Of a DNA stretch of 40,116 nucleotides, positions 15,446 to 22,885 are shown in pieces. Source of the DNA: Nostocoides japonicum T1-X7. Its GTDB lineage: Bacteria > Actinomycetota > Actinomycetes > Actinomycetales > Dermatophilaceae. The stretch's first letter is position 1. The number at the start of each line of letters is the position of its first letter. Location: contig NZ_HF570958.1 in the NCBI RefSeq assembly GCF_001046855.1, forward strand, positions 879,001-919,116, in the 5' to 3' direction. Below the pieces are notes generated by a model. It was not told the origin of the DNA. It was given only the letters and a program-made list of their open reading frames with translations, and made no database searches. The position numbers were made by a program, and so were the translations under genes.

Positions 15446-15531
15446 TCCCTGGAACCTGACGGGCCCGGAGATCCGCAGCTCTCCGAGCCTGATTCGTAGC
15501 GGGGGCAGGACATGAACCTGGGACCTCCGGG
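15446..15531 (-). pseudogene. Decayed 3' half of an initiator tRNA gene with its terminator
   Basis: Positions 15487-15531 match 17066-17110, the 3' half of the intact initiator tRNA, at 42 of 45 bases. With one gap the similarity continues to 15446 (matching 17024) through a terminator hairpin. That hairpin has a different sequence here (GGCCCGGAGA/TCTCCGAGCC) but the same position. T-loop A58 is changed and one T-stem pair is lost, and the match ends in the anticodon stem. It is therefore not a functional tRNA. It could be an old attachment-site duplicate or a dead paralogue. Confidence 0.7.
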
Positions 15532-15739
15532 AGAGATCGGAGGCCCCTCCGACGCCCGCCCGAGACTCGGGACATCAGGGATTCCCTCGGTGTATCAAGG
15601 GTTCCGTACTGGTAGGTGCCAAGTCCACTGGAACGTCTCGGGAGGCTTGCCGATCGTCTGCGGAGGGGTATCGAGTTCTCCATCACGGTTTCGGGCCTGC
15701 GTCACTTCGCCCACTGTGCACCGACCGCATCGTCAACGA

Positions 15740-15937
15740 CCGACGGACACCCAGTGCCACACCGACCCCGTGCTGGTCGTGCTCGAGCCGCCCGCACTTC
15801 TCGTATCAGCGGTGGCTTGAGGGTCCGTCGGCCCCACCGACCGGCAATCTGAAGAAGCCCCTGCCCCAGGACCAGCCTGGCGAGCACGGTCGGCGTCACC
15901 GTCCACGGTCCGACGCGCCCCATTGCCTGTTCGTCGG
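15740..15937. repeat. Double-hairpin element, copy 2
   Basis: The layout is that of the copy at 15169-15367. The first hairpin (15740-15831) has CCGACGGACACCCA and GGGTCCGTCGG (one indel), and the CCCCA linker follows. The second (15837-15937) has CCGACCGGCAAT and ATTGCCTGTTCGTCGG. Shared interior blocks include GCCCCTGCCCC and TGGCGAGCACGG, and both copies end in TCGTCGGGCCGG. The termini are less perfect than in copy 1. The 370 bases between the copies hold the tRNA fragment and no gene. Confidence 0.7.
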
Positions 15938-16038
15938 GCCGGTTCCCACGACAGACGCGATGGAAGCGCAGCTGCGTCACACCGCCGCCAGTGGGTCACA
16001 GCCACACGACGGACGTACCGCCAGTCACAGCGACAGAG

Positions 16039-16470
16039 CTACGCGCTTTGATCCCACGGGTCCAGGCAGGCGACGCCGAGCGGTTCGAAGTGCCGGGTGT
16101 TGCGGGTGACGACGGTCATCTCGGAGGCTTGGGCAACGGCAGCGATGAGTGCGTCGTCGAGCGGAGCGTGTTCGGGGACTCGGTAGGTGGCGAGGACTCG
16201 CGCGGCGGGTAGGTCGAACGACAGCACTCGGTCGGCGAATGCCGGCAGAACGTGGTCTTCGAACCACCGGCGCAGGATCTCGCCTTGGACCCGGTCGGAT
16301 CGCTCCTTGGCGACCATGCCGCGTTCGATCTCGGCCATCGTCATGGCCGTCACGAACTGATCCGTGACGGGCACCGATGCGGCCCAGGCCTCGACCTGTG
16401 GGCTTCTTCCGCGGACCCGGAGGGCGGAGACCACGCTGGTGTCCAGCACGAACCGCATCAGTCGGGTCAC
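16039..16470 (-). CDS. PIN-domain toxin (VapC/FitB family)
   Basis: This 143-residue protein has the four acidic/polar landmarks of PIN ribonucleases: Asp in [11 protein letters not shown], Glu in TMAEIERGM, Asp in LDDALIAA and the C-terminal [14 protein letters not shown]. As a VapBC/FitAB toxin it would cleave RNA unless bound by its antitoxin. The GTG at 16470 overlaps the antitoxin stop (GTGA); an ATG four codons in (16458, MRFVLDTS) is the alternative. It lies within the accessory segment flanked by the two initiator-tRNA sequences, a usual place for such cassettes. Confidence 0.88.
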   Translation of the reverse strand: MTRLMRFVLDTSVVSALRVRGRSPQVEAWAASVPVTDQFVTAMTMAEIERGMVAKERSDRVQGEILRRWFEDHVLPAFADRVLSFDLPAARVLATYRVPEHAPLDDALIAAVAQASEMTVVTRNTRHFEPLGVACLDPWDQSA

Positions 16471-16700
16471 AGATCAGGCGTACGAGCGGTCAGACCGAGG
16501 CGTTCGGGCTCGAACTCGATGTCCGCCCCATCGTCGGTGCCGAGCAGGTCCACGAGGGTGACCGGCTCGCGTTCGAGAGCGTCGGCGAGGATCTCGCGCG
16601 CTTCGGCCTCCACGGATCGGCGGTGCTGTTCGGCACGCGCCTTGAGCGCGGCCTTCGTGCCCGCAGGAAGGTTCCGAATCAGGATCTGCTCCACAGCCAT
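16467..16700 (-). CDS. Ribbon-helix-helix antitoxin (FitA/VapB-like)
   Basis: From the ATG at 16700 there are 77 residues. The ribbon [20 protein letters not shown] is followed by helix [19 protein letters not shown], the FitA-type RHH fold. A C-terminal acidic tail ([13 protein letters not shown]) would wrap the toxin. The ATG has GGAGG only two bases upstream. An in-frame GTG at 16721 lies 6 bases after a -10-like TAAGGT and could be a leaderless start, adding seven residues. Homology favours the ATG. The product should repress its own promoter as a complex with the PIN toxin. Confidence 0.8.
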   Translation of the reverse strand: MAVEQILIRNLPAGTKAALKARAEQHRRSVEAEAREILADALEREPVTLVDLLGTDDGADIEFEPERLGLTARTPDL

Positions 16701-16707
16701 CACCTCC

Positions 16708-16756
16708 GATATCATCTTCACGATATCACCTTAAATCGAGTCGTTCACTGGTCACA
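16708..16756 (-). promoter_or_regulatory. Toxin-antitoxin promoter with paired operator boxes
   Basis: Minus strand: -35-like TGTGAC (16751-16756), a 17-base spacer, then -10 TAAGGT (16728-16733, TANNNT). The expected +1 coincides with a GTG (16721). Two TGATATCG repeats, each containing palindromic GATATC (16722-16727 and 16708-16713), are spaced 14 bases centre to centre over the start region. That is a typical autoregulatory arrangement for RHH antitoxins. No binding data are implied. Confidence 0.5.
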
Positions 16757-16928
16757 CACCGAGGTCGCAGCGCTCCCCTTGTCGCCAGCCGCAGGCATAG
16801 GTCTCGCGGATGGAGGCGGCAAGCTCTGCATCGACGGCGGCGGCGATACGTTCGGCATCGAGGGCGGTCGAGGCGATACGGGTGCCGGCGATTGGCGGTT
16901 GTTCGGGAGTGTTGGGTGATGTCGTCAT
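16752..16928 (-). CDS. Small hypothetical protein, 58 residues
   Basis: ATG at 16928 to TGA at 16752 encodes 58 residues. A Pro/Thr-rich start leads to an amphipathic helix (LDAERIAAAVDAELAASI) and RETYACGWRQGERCDLGV. The regular heptad-like helix suggests a real protein. The codons are less GC-biased (ACA, TCA, GAA, CAA, CCA), as expected for acquired DNA. It ends 31 bases before the antitoxin GTG, whose promoter overlaps its 3' end. The Shine-Dalgarno site is weak. It could be a third component of the toxin-antitoxin locus or a remnant. Confidence 0.4.
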   Translation of the reverse strand: MTTSPNTPEQPPIAGTRIASTALDAERIAAAVDAELAASIRETYACGWRQGERCDLGV

Positions 16929-17040
16929 GCGCCGATCTCGGCGACGGCCCCCCAGGCGCGAGCGAACGGTGGCTGTGATCGCGACTTACCTCCCGAAAGG
17001 AGGGTTGTCGAGGGGTGCTCAAATCCCTGGAAACCCTTCA

Positions 17041-17068
17041 GGCCCGGGAAACCTTGATTTCCCGGGCC
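17041..17068 (-). terminator. Terminator of the initiator tRNA gene
   Basis: GGCCCGGGAAA (17041-17051), loop CCTTGA, TTTCCCGGGCC (17058-17068): a perfect 11-bp stem starting 8 bases after the tRNA 3' end. The degenerate tRNA fragment at 15446-15531 has an equivalent hairpin with a different stem sequence. Confidence 0.8.
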
Positions 17069-17075
17069 TGATTCG

Positions 17076-17149
17076 TAGCGGGGGCAGGATTTGAACCTGC
17101 GACCTCCGGGTTATGAGCCCGGCGAGCTACCGAGCTGCTCCACCCCGCG
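17076..17149 (-). tRNA. Initiator tRNA-Met (anticodon CAT)
   Basis: This 74-base tRNA without encoded CCA folds fully: acceptor CGCGGGG with CCCCGCT, D-arm GAGC/GCTC, anticodon stem CCGGG/CCCGG around CTCATAA, T-arm GCAGG TTCAAAT CCTGC and discriminator A. Two initiator hallmarks are present: position 1 (C) does not pair with position 72 (T), and three G-C pairs close the anticodon loop. Its 3' half is duplicated, in decayed form, 1.58 kb away. Confidence 0.95.
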
Positions 17150-17221
17150 TCGGCTCGTCCACTCTATGCCAGCACCTCCACGACGACCAAATCGTCGAGC
17201 GCCGGATGCCGACACCGGCGG

Positions 17222-17266
17222 TTGGAGGTATGCGATGACCACGCGGAGGTCGCCGCATACCTCCAA
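17222..17266 (-). terminator. Hairpin downstream of the UPF0182 gene
   Basis: A perfect 13-bp inverted repeat, TTGGAGGTATGCG (17222-17234) and CGCATACCTCCAA (17254-17266), lies 31 bases past the UPF0182 stop. It is probably that gene's terminator. Both arms contain the window's over-represented GTATGC/GCATAC hexamer. Confidence 0.6.
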
Positions 17267-17296
17267 TCGCTGAAGGGGCCAGGGCAACCGGCGTCG

Positions 17297-20200
17297 TCAG
17301 CCGGTCGTCGTCTGGGTGGGCTTGGGCGTCGACGTCGGCGACGACGAGGGGGTCGAGGCCCCCGTCGGAACCGCCGCCTCGGCCTTCTCGATCGCCTGCT
17401 CGAGCTTCTTCTGGGCCTCGCCGTAGGCCGCGAAGTCGCCCGCCTTGAGGGCCGCCTGCCCCTGATCGTAGGCGTCCTGGATCTCCTGGATGGCCTCGGC
17501 CAACGCCGAGTTCGCGCCCGAGGAGCCCGAGGATCCCGACCCCGTCGAGGGCTTGGAGGTGCCCTCCCCCGCATCCCCGGCGGAGGCGCCGGAGTTGCCG
17601 CCGAACACGCCGTCGAGCGCCTGGTCGAGGGTGTCGCCCCAGCCGACCTTCTTGCCGAACACGGCGACCGTCGCCTTGATCTGCGGGAAGGAGCCTGCCT
17701 CCTTGGAGGCCTGGACGTACATCGGCTGGACGTAGAGGAGTCCGCCCCCGACGGGCAGCGTCAGCAGGTTGCCGAAGGTCAGCGTCTTGCCCGTCTGCCG
17801 GTTGTTGGCGATCCACTGCGACAGGTTGAGGTTCTGGCCCTCGGCCTCCGACGCGGCGGTGGAGTTCTCGATCTGGTTCTCCACCTGGCCGGGCCCGTCG
17901 ACGCTCGAGGCGCGCGGCAGCTCCAGGAGCCGCAGGACGCCGTACTCGCTCGACCGCTTCCCCGCCTGGTCCCCGGCGTCGGAGTCGGCCGCCAGGAACC
18001 CGCGGAGGATCTCCCGGCCGGCGCCGGTCGGTACGAAGGTCGTCGTGAGGGAGAACGCGGGCGCCTTCTGGTCGGGCATGGCCAGCGACTGGTAGTAGAC
18101 CGGCTGGTCCTGCGAGACGTGCGCCGTCGGGTCCTTCGGGACGCGCCAGAAGTCGCCGCCGCCGTAGAAGCTGTCGGCGTCGGTCACGTGGTAGCTCGCG
18201 AAGAGCTGCCGCTGGATCTTCAGCAGGTCCTGCGGGTAGCGCAGGTGGCTCATGAGCTGCCCGTCGATCTGCGACATCGGCTTGACGGTGTTCTTGAACG
18301 CCTTGCTCCACGCCTTGAGGATCGGGTCGGAGTCGTCCCACGCGTAGAGCGTCACCGTGCCGTTGTATGCGTCGACGGTCGCCTTGACGGAGTTGCGGAT
18401 GTAGTTGATCTGCCCTCCGGAGAACGCCCGGACCGCCGACGACGTCGAGGTCACCGAGTCCGAGGAGGCCTCCTGGAGGTCGACGAGCTTGGAGTTCGGG
18501 TACTTCGCCGTCGTCGTGTAGCCGTCGATGATCCATTCGATCCGGCCGTCGATGAGGGCCGGGTAGGCGTTGCCGTCGAGGGTCAGCCACGGCGCGACTC
18601 GCTGGACGCGCTCGGTCGGGGTCCGGTAGTCGAGGATCCTCGAGTCGGAGTTCACCGCGTCGGACAGGAGGAACTTCGGCTCGCGGTACTTCAGGGCATA
18701 CGCCGTCCTGCGCAGGAGGGACCCGATCTGCACGCCGCCGGTGCCGTTGTAGGTGTTGTTCTTCTGCCCGCCGCTCGCGTCGTCGGGGTAGTCGAACTCC
18801 CGTGCCCGCGACCCGGACGGTCCGCCGACGATGGAGTAGTTCGGCGACTGCTCGCCGAAGTAGATCCGCGGCTGGTAGGTCTTGCCGGAGGTGTCCTTCG
18901 TGGAGAAGCCGGACTCGAAGAACACCGGGTCGCCTTCGGAGGTGCGCCGGTTCCCGTATGCCGCGACGAACCCGAAGCCGTGCGTGTAGACCGTGTGGTC
19001 GTTGACCCAGTTCCGTTGTGCGGCAGGGACGCCGTCGAGGTTGAGCTCGCGGACCGCGACGACGGCGTCCTGGGTCTTGCCGTCGATGTCGTACCGGTCG
19101 ACGTCGAGGGTGTCGGGGAAGGCGTAGTACTGGCGCAGGCCCTCGTACTGCCGGAACGTCGGCGAGACAACGTTCGGGTCGACGAGGCGGATCCCGGGGA
19201 TCGTCGCCGCGTCGGTGCGCAGCTGGCCGGCGGCGACGTCGGTCGTCGCCGGGTAGACCGTCGTCTTCACCTTGTCCAGGCCGTATGCGGCTCGCGTCGC
19301 GTCGATGTTGCGCTGGATGTACGTCGACTCCAGGGACTTCTCCGACGGCTTGACCTTCACCGACTGGATGATCGCCGGGTAGATGCCCCCGACGACGATG
19401 GCGAGGACGACGAGGAGTGCCACCGCGACGAGCGGCGGCCGCCAGGTGCGCGTCCAGATCGCCATGAGGAACAGGACGGCACAGATGACCGAGGCCACCG
19501 CGAGGATCGCCTTCGTCGGGAGGACGGCGTGGGCGGTGGTGTACCGGATGCCGGTGAGGAGGGTGGAGTTCGCGGAGGACTCGGCATACCTCCCGAACCA
19601 GTAGGACGCCCCGCGGACGAGGAAGAGCGCCGCGCCGAGGACTCCGAGGTGGATGAAGGCGGCGCGCGTCGTCGGACCGCGGCCGGGCAGCTGGATGCCG
19701 CCGTAGACGTACTGGACGAACAGCCCGGCGAGCAGCGCCATGACGAGGGCCATCGTGAGGAAGCCGATGACGAGCTGGATCCACGGGAGGGTGAAGACGA
19801 AGAAGCCGACGTCCTTGCCGAACTGCGGGTCCTTCACGCCGAACGAGCCGCCGTCGCGCCACAGCAGGAAGGTCTTCCAGTTGCCGGCGAGGGTGAGCCC
19901 GGCGAGGAGGCCGAGGATGATCGGCACGGCGATCATCGCCGGCTTGCGGACCGGCTCGATGGCCCGGCGGTACTGCTCGAGGCTCTCCTGCCCGGGCGTC
20001 ATCGGGATGTAGAACGGCCGGGTCCGGTGGCCGACGACGATGCTCGCCGCGACGAGCCCTCCGGCGACGATCATGCCGCAGGCGAGGAGCAGGATCTGGG
20101 TCCACAGGCGCGTCGTGAAGACCGTCGTCGCGTCGACGGACTGGTACCACAGCAGATCGGTCCAGAAGTTCGCGAGGAGGCTGAGGACGATCGCGACGAC

Positions 20201-20338
20201 GATGATGATGAGCAGCGTCGGCAGGAGAGGCCCGGCGGGTCGCCGAGGACGCGTGCGCGGAACCCGGGGCGGGGCTGCGGCGGAGCCGTCTCCGGCGGGC
20301 TGGGGGGCATCCCCCTCGTTCCACGGGGACTGACTCAC
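17297..20338 (-). CDS. UPF0182 family membrane protein
   Basis: This 1013-residue membrane protein of the UPF0182/COG1615 family is near the usual length. A Pro/Arg-rich cytoplasmic tail (1-37) is followed by seven or so hydrophobic segments up to about residue 335, starting LLPTLLIIIVVAIVLSLLAN. The large C-terminal domain with AAGQLRTDAATIPGIRLVDP and NDHTVYTHGFGFVAAYGN is probably extracytoplasmic. The end is Ser/Thr/Pro-rich with a short charged helix (EAQKKLEQAIEKAEAAV). The GTG start has AGGTGG 7 bases upstream. The family is widespread in actinobacteria and of unknown function. The M. tuberculosis homologue (Rv3193c) sits beside the same PDZ protease gene. Confidence 0.93.
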   Translation of the reverse strand: MSQSPWNEGDAPQPAGDGSAAAPPRVPRTRPRRPAGPLLPTLLIIIVVAIVLSLLANFWTDLLWYQSVDATTVFTTRLWTQILLLACGMIVAGGLVAASIVVGHRTRPFYIPMTPGQESLEQYRRAIEPVRKPAMIAVPIILGLLAGLTLAGNWKTFLLWRDGGSFGVKDPQFGKDVGFFVFTLPWIQLVIGFLTMALVMALLAGLFVQYVYGGIQLPGRGPTTRAAFIHLGVLGAALFLVRGASYWFGRYAESSANSTLLTGIRYTTAHAVLPTKAILAVASVICAVLFLMAIWTRTWRPPLVAVALLVVLAIVVGGIYPAIIQSVKVKPSEKSLESTYIQRNIDATRAAYGLDKVKTTVYPATTDVAAGQLRTDAATIPGIRLVDPNVVSPTFRQYEGLRQYYAFPDTLDVDRYDIDGKTQDAVVAVRELNLDGVPAAQRNWVNDHTVYTHGFGFVAAYGNRRTSEGDPVFFESGFSTKDTSGKTYQPRIYFGEQSPNYSIVGGPSGSRAREFDYPDDASGGQKNNTYNGTGGVQIGSLLRRTAYALKYREPKFLLSDAVNSDSRILDYRTPTERVQRVAPWLTLDGNAYPALIDGRIEWIIDGYTTTAKYPNSKLVDLQEASSDSVTSTSSAVRAFSGGQINYIRNSVKATVDAYNGTVTLYAWDDSDPILKAWSKAFKNTVKPMSQIDGQLMSHLRYPQDLLKIQRQLFASYHVTDADSFYGGGDFWRVPKDPTAHVSQDQPVYYQSLAMPDQKAPAFSLTTTFVPTGAGREILRGFLAADSDAGDQAGKRSSEYGVLRLLELPRASSVDGPGQVENQIENSTAASEAEGQNLNLSQWIANNRQTGKTLTFGNLLTLPVGGGLLYVQPMYVQASKEAGSFPQIKATVAVFGKKVGWGDTLDQALDGVFGGNSGASAGDAGEGTSKPSTGSGSSGSSGANSALAEAIQEIQDAYDQGQAALKAGDFAAYGEAQKKLEQAIEKAEAAVPTGASTPSSSPTSTPKPTQTTTG

Positions 20339-20619
20339 GGATCGACCACCTGCGCTGACGGGGCGGGGCCAGGCCAGGACCCGCCGTTACCGGGCTCAAC
20401 TTACCGACCCCTCCTGGGGGTTCCCGTCCCCTGGGTCACGGTTCGACAACGCCTTGGCCGAGCATGCGGACGGTATGCGACATCGTCGGCCGGGCGCCCC
20501 CGCCGGCGTGGGCGTCGCCGGGGGGGCGCGGGCCTGGCGCGACCGGAGGTCTGGCCCGGGCCGCACGCGAGCGCCCGAGCGGGCGGGACGCGGGAGGGGT
20601 TGGCACGGCATACGGCACG

Positions 20620-21165
20620 ATGGTCGGCGTGACCCAGGCCAGCGTCCCCGTGACCGACCCCCTCTCGATCGTCGCCCTCGACACCGAGCGGCACGTCGCG
20701 ATGGCGGGGTGGGACCAGAACCCGCGGCTCTTCGCGCTCGTCCGGACCGCCGACATCGCCTCCGCCGAGCCGACCTTCGCGGCCGGGCTGCGGGGCTCCG
20801 ACCTCGCTCCGGAGGCGCTGACGGCGGTCGAGCAGGAGGGGATGCCGCCGACCGCCGACCTCGAGTCGCTCCTGCGCCGGATCGCGTGGCCGGAGACCGT
20901 CGACGGGTGCGCCCTCGCGGTCGAGCGGGTCGTCGTGCCGCCCGAGGCGGAGCGGGACCTGCCGAGCGACGCGGCGGCGGCGGTCGACGCGCTGCAGCGC
21001 CACCCCGACCGTCAGGACGTCCGGCTCGTCGTCGCCGTCCTCCGGGACGGCTCGCACCGGTGCCTCCTGCGGCAGCGCGCCCACGACAGCGACGACCAGG
21101 TGGCCTCCGGGGAGGAGATCGCGCCGGGCCTCGTCCACGCCCTCCTCGCCACCCTGGCCGACTGA
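20620..21165 (+). CDS. PPA1309 family protein
   Basis: This 181-residue protein of the actinobacterial PPA1309 family has the hallmarks TERHVAMAGWDQNPRLFALV, IAWPETVDGCALAVERVVVP, EAERDLP and HPDRQDVRLVVAVLRDGSHR. It is soluble with no signal peptide, and no function is known for the family. The ATG at 20620 was chosen by family alignment. GGAGGGG is 20 bases upstream, too far to decide, and GTG at 20629 is possible. The preceding 280 bases are the divergent control region with UPF0182; no promoter was identified there. Confidence 0.85.
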   Translation: MVGVTQASVPVTDPLSIVALDTERHVAMAGWDQNPRLFALVRTADIASAEPTFAAGLRGSDLAPEALTAVEQEGMPPTADLESLLRRIAWPETVDGCALAVERVVVPPEAERDLPSDAAAAVDALQRHPDRQDVRLVVAVLRDGSHRCLLRQRAHDSDDQVASGEEIAPGLVHALLATLAD

Positions 21166-21171
21166 CAGGAC

Positions 21172-22314
21172 TCAGGCGGACGAGGTGGCCGCCGTGCAGG
21201 TCGGCAGGCCCGAGGTGTCGTGCTTGGCGATGTCGACGACCGCGGTACGGGCCTCGGTGAAGGTCGCAACCTTGACGACGTGGAGCCCGCTCGGCACGTG
21301 GCCGACGACCTCGTTGCAGTTGCTCGTCGGCGCGATGAACCACGACGCGCCGTCGCGGCGAGCGCCGATCATCTTCTGCTGGATCCCTCCGATCGCGCCC
21401 ACGTGACCCTCGTAGTCGATCGTCCCCGTCCCGGCGATCCGCTGGCCACCGGTCAGGGCGCCGGGCGTGAGGACGTCGTAGACGCCGAGGCTGAACATCA
21501 TCCCGGCCGACGGACCCCCGACGTCCCCGGCGTTGATCCGCACGGAGAAGGGGAAGGTGAAGGAGAGGGACAGGTAGACGCCGAGCGCGGCCGTGCCGTC
21601 GTTGTCCGTCGTCACGACGTCGAAGGTCATCGCCTTGCCGCCGCGCCGGACCTCGATCCGCTCGATCTGCCCGGGCTTCTTGGCCGTCACGGCCGGGCGG
21701 ACGTCGTCGACGGTCACGATCCGGTGTCCGTCGATGGCGACGATCTGGTCGCCCTTCTTCAGCCCGGCCTTCTCGGCTGCCGAGTTCGTCGCGAAGGCGC
21801 CGATCGTCACCTTCTGGGTGACCGGCTCCCCGAGCTCGGTGAGGGCGATGGCGATGGCCTCCTGCTGGGAGTCCGTCATCGCAGCGGCGTTCTCGTCCTG
21901 GATCTGCTGGTTTGTCGTGCCTTCGGGGAAGTACTCGGACTGCTTGTGGATCTCCTCGCCGCGGCGCACGAGGGCCCCGACGACCTCCAGGGCACTCGGC
22001 TGGCTCTCCGGGCCTCCGCGCATCGAGATCGTCGTGAAGTCCAGGGTTCCCGTCGTCGGGTACGTGTCGTGACCGGAGACCTGGACGATGGGCTTGCCGT
22101 CGGACGTGCCGAGGACGTTCGTGACCGGGCCCGGGCCGAGGATGACGTAGGGCACGGGGATGAAGGCGGCGATGGCCGGCACGACGATGACGAGGACGGC
22201 GACGACGAAGACGATCTTCGACAGCCGGCTCGTTCGGCGCGGGTCCGGCGCCTCCTCGTCTGCCGGTCCGCCCGGCACGTTGGGGGGCGACAGCTGTCCG
22301 TCGCCGTCGCTCAC
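21172..22314 (-). CDS. PDZ-domain serine protease with Lon-type catalytic domain (YlbL family)
   Basis: This 380-residue membrane-anchored protease has one transmembrane helix (about 33-52, IVFVVAVLVIVVPAIAAFIP). A PDZ domain spans about 170-230 (AAEKAGLKKGDQIVAIDG). The Lon-like Ser/Lys proteolytic domain has Ser269 in GDVGGPSAGMMF and Lys314 in IGGIQQKMIGA. The active site faces outside. The family includes B. subtilis YlbL and Rv3194c. The GTG start overlaps the moaE stop (GTGA), so it is co-translated with moaE although no functional link is known. It converges on PPA1309 with 6 bases between stops. Confidence 0.92.
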   Translation of the reverse strand: MSDGDGQLSPPNVPGGPADEEAPDPRRTSRLSKIVFVVAVLVIVVPAIAAFIPVPYVILGPGPVTNVLGTSDGKPIVQVSGHDTYPTTGTLDFTTISMRGGPESQPSALEVVGALVRRGEEIHKQSEYFPEGTTNQQIQDENAAAMTDSQQEAIAIALTELGEPVTQKVTIGAFATNSAAEKAGLKKGDQIVAIDGHRIVTVDDVRPAVTAKKPGQIERIEVRRGGKAMTFDVVTTDNDGTAALGVYLSLSFTFPFSVRINAGDVGGPSAGMMFSLGVYDVLTPGALTGGQRIAGTGTIDYEGHVGAIGGIQQKMIGARRDGASWFIAPTSNCNEVVGHVPSGLHVVKVATFTEARTAVVDIAKHDTSGLPTCTAATSSA

Positions 22315-22751
22315 GCGATGCCCACCCACTCGTCGTCCCCGTCGGTGAAGCGCTGGTGCTTCCAGATGGGGACCTCGTGCTTGAGCCGGTCGATGAGCTC
22401 ACGGCAGGCGACGAAGGCCTCGTCACGGTGGGGAGCGGCGACGGCGACGACGACGGCCACGTCGCCGACGGCGAGCTCGGCGACCCGGTGGACGGCGGCC
22501 ACCAGGACGCCGGGATGGGCCTCGGTGACGGACCGGCATACGGCATGGAGCACGTCGGTGGCCGACGGATGGGCCGTGTAGTCGAGAGTGACGACGTCGT
22601 GCCCGTGGTCGTGATCGCGGACGACACCGACGAAGGTGACGACGCCCCCGCAAGCGGGATCCCGGACGGCCTCGAGGACCTCGTCGACCGAGAGCGGCTC
22701 GGCGCGCACGTCGGCCAGCCGGACGCGCGTGCTCGACGTCGTCGTGGTCAT
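22311..22751 (-). CDS. moaE: Molybdopterin synthase catalytic subunit MoaE
   Basis: This 146-residue MoaE makes molybdopterin by transferring sulfur from MoaD thiocarboxylate to precursor Z. Seen are GGVVTFVGVVRDHDHGHDV, LDYTAHPSATDVLH, the AAVHRVAELAVGD strand and the active-site region DRLKHEVPIWKHQ, in which Lys124 and Lys131 correspond to the catalytic lysines of E. coli MoaE. GGAGGTGAGG precedes the ATG at 22751, and a GTG at 22763 is an alternative. No moaD or other cofactor gene is in the window. It heads a two-gene operon with the PDZ protease. Confidence 0.93.
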   Translation of the reverse strand: MTTTTSSTRVRLADVRAEPLSVDEVLEAVRDPACGGVVTFVGVVRDHDHGHDVVTLDYTAHPSATDVLHAVCRSVTEAHPGVLVAAVHRVAELAVGDVAVVVAVAAPHRDEAFVACRELIDRLKHEVPIWKHQRFTDGDDEWVGIA

Positions 22752-22885
22752 GTCGGTCCTCACCTCCTTCGCATGGGTGCCGATGCCGTCATCATGTCAG
22801 GGCATTCCGCTCTCCGCGGAGAGTGTGCGCTCGGTCCGGCGCGGGAACCAAACGGGTGGGAGCATGGTTGCCCAAGGGAGAGGCC

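Noticed and set aside
15234..15980. ORFs across the double-hairpin elements (both strands, up to 250 codons)
   Set aside because: The frames follow the palindromes, change between the two copies, lack ribosome sites and show no domain.
20339..20619. ECF-type promoter (GGAAC and GTT elements) upstream of UPF0182
   Set aside because: The GGAAC to GTT distance is about 19 bases rather than 16-17, and the match could be chance.
17222..20632. Plus-strand open frame of 1136 codons opposite the UPF0182 gene
   Set aside because: It is a shadow of a well-supported membrane protein. Its composition is Arg/Gly/Val/Asp-rich low complexity with no domain, as expected for the complement of GC-rich coding DNA.
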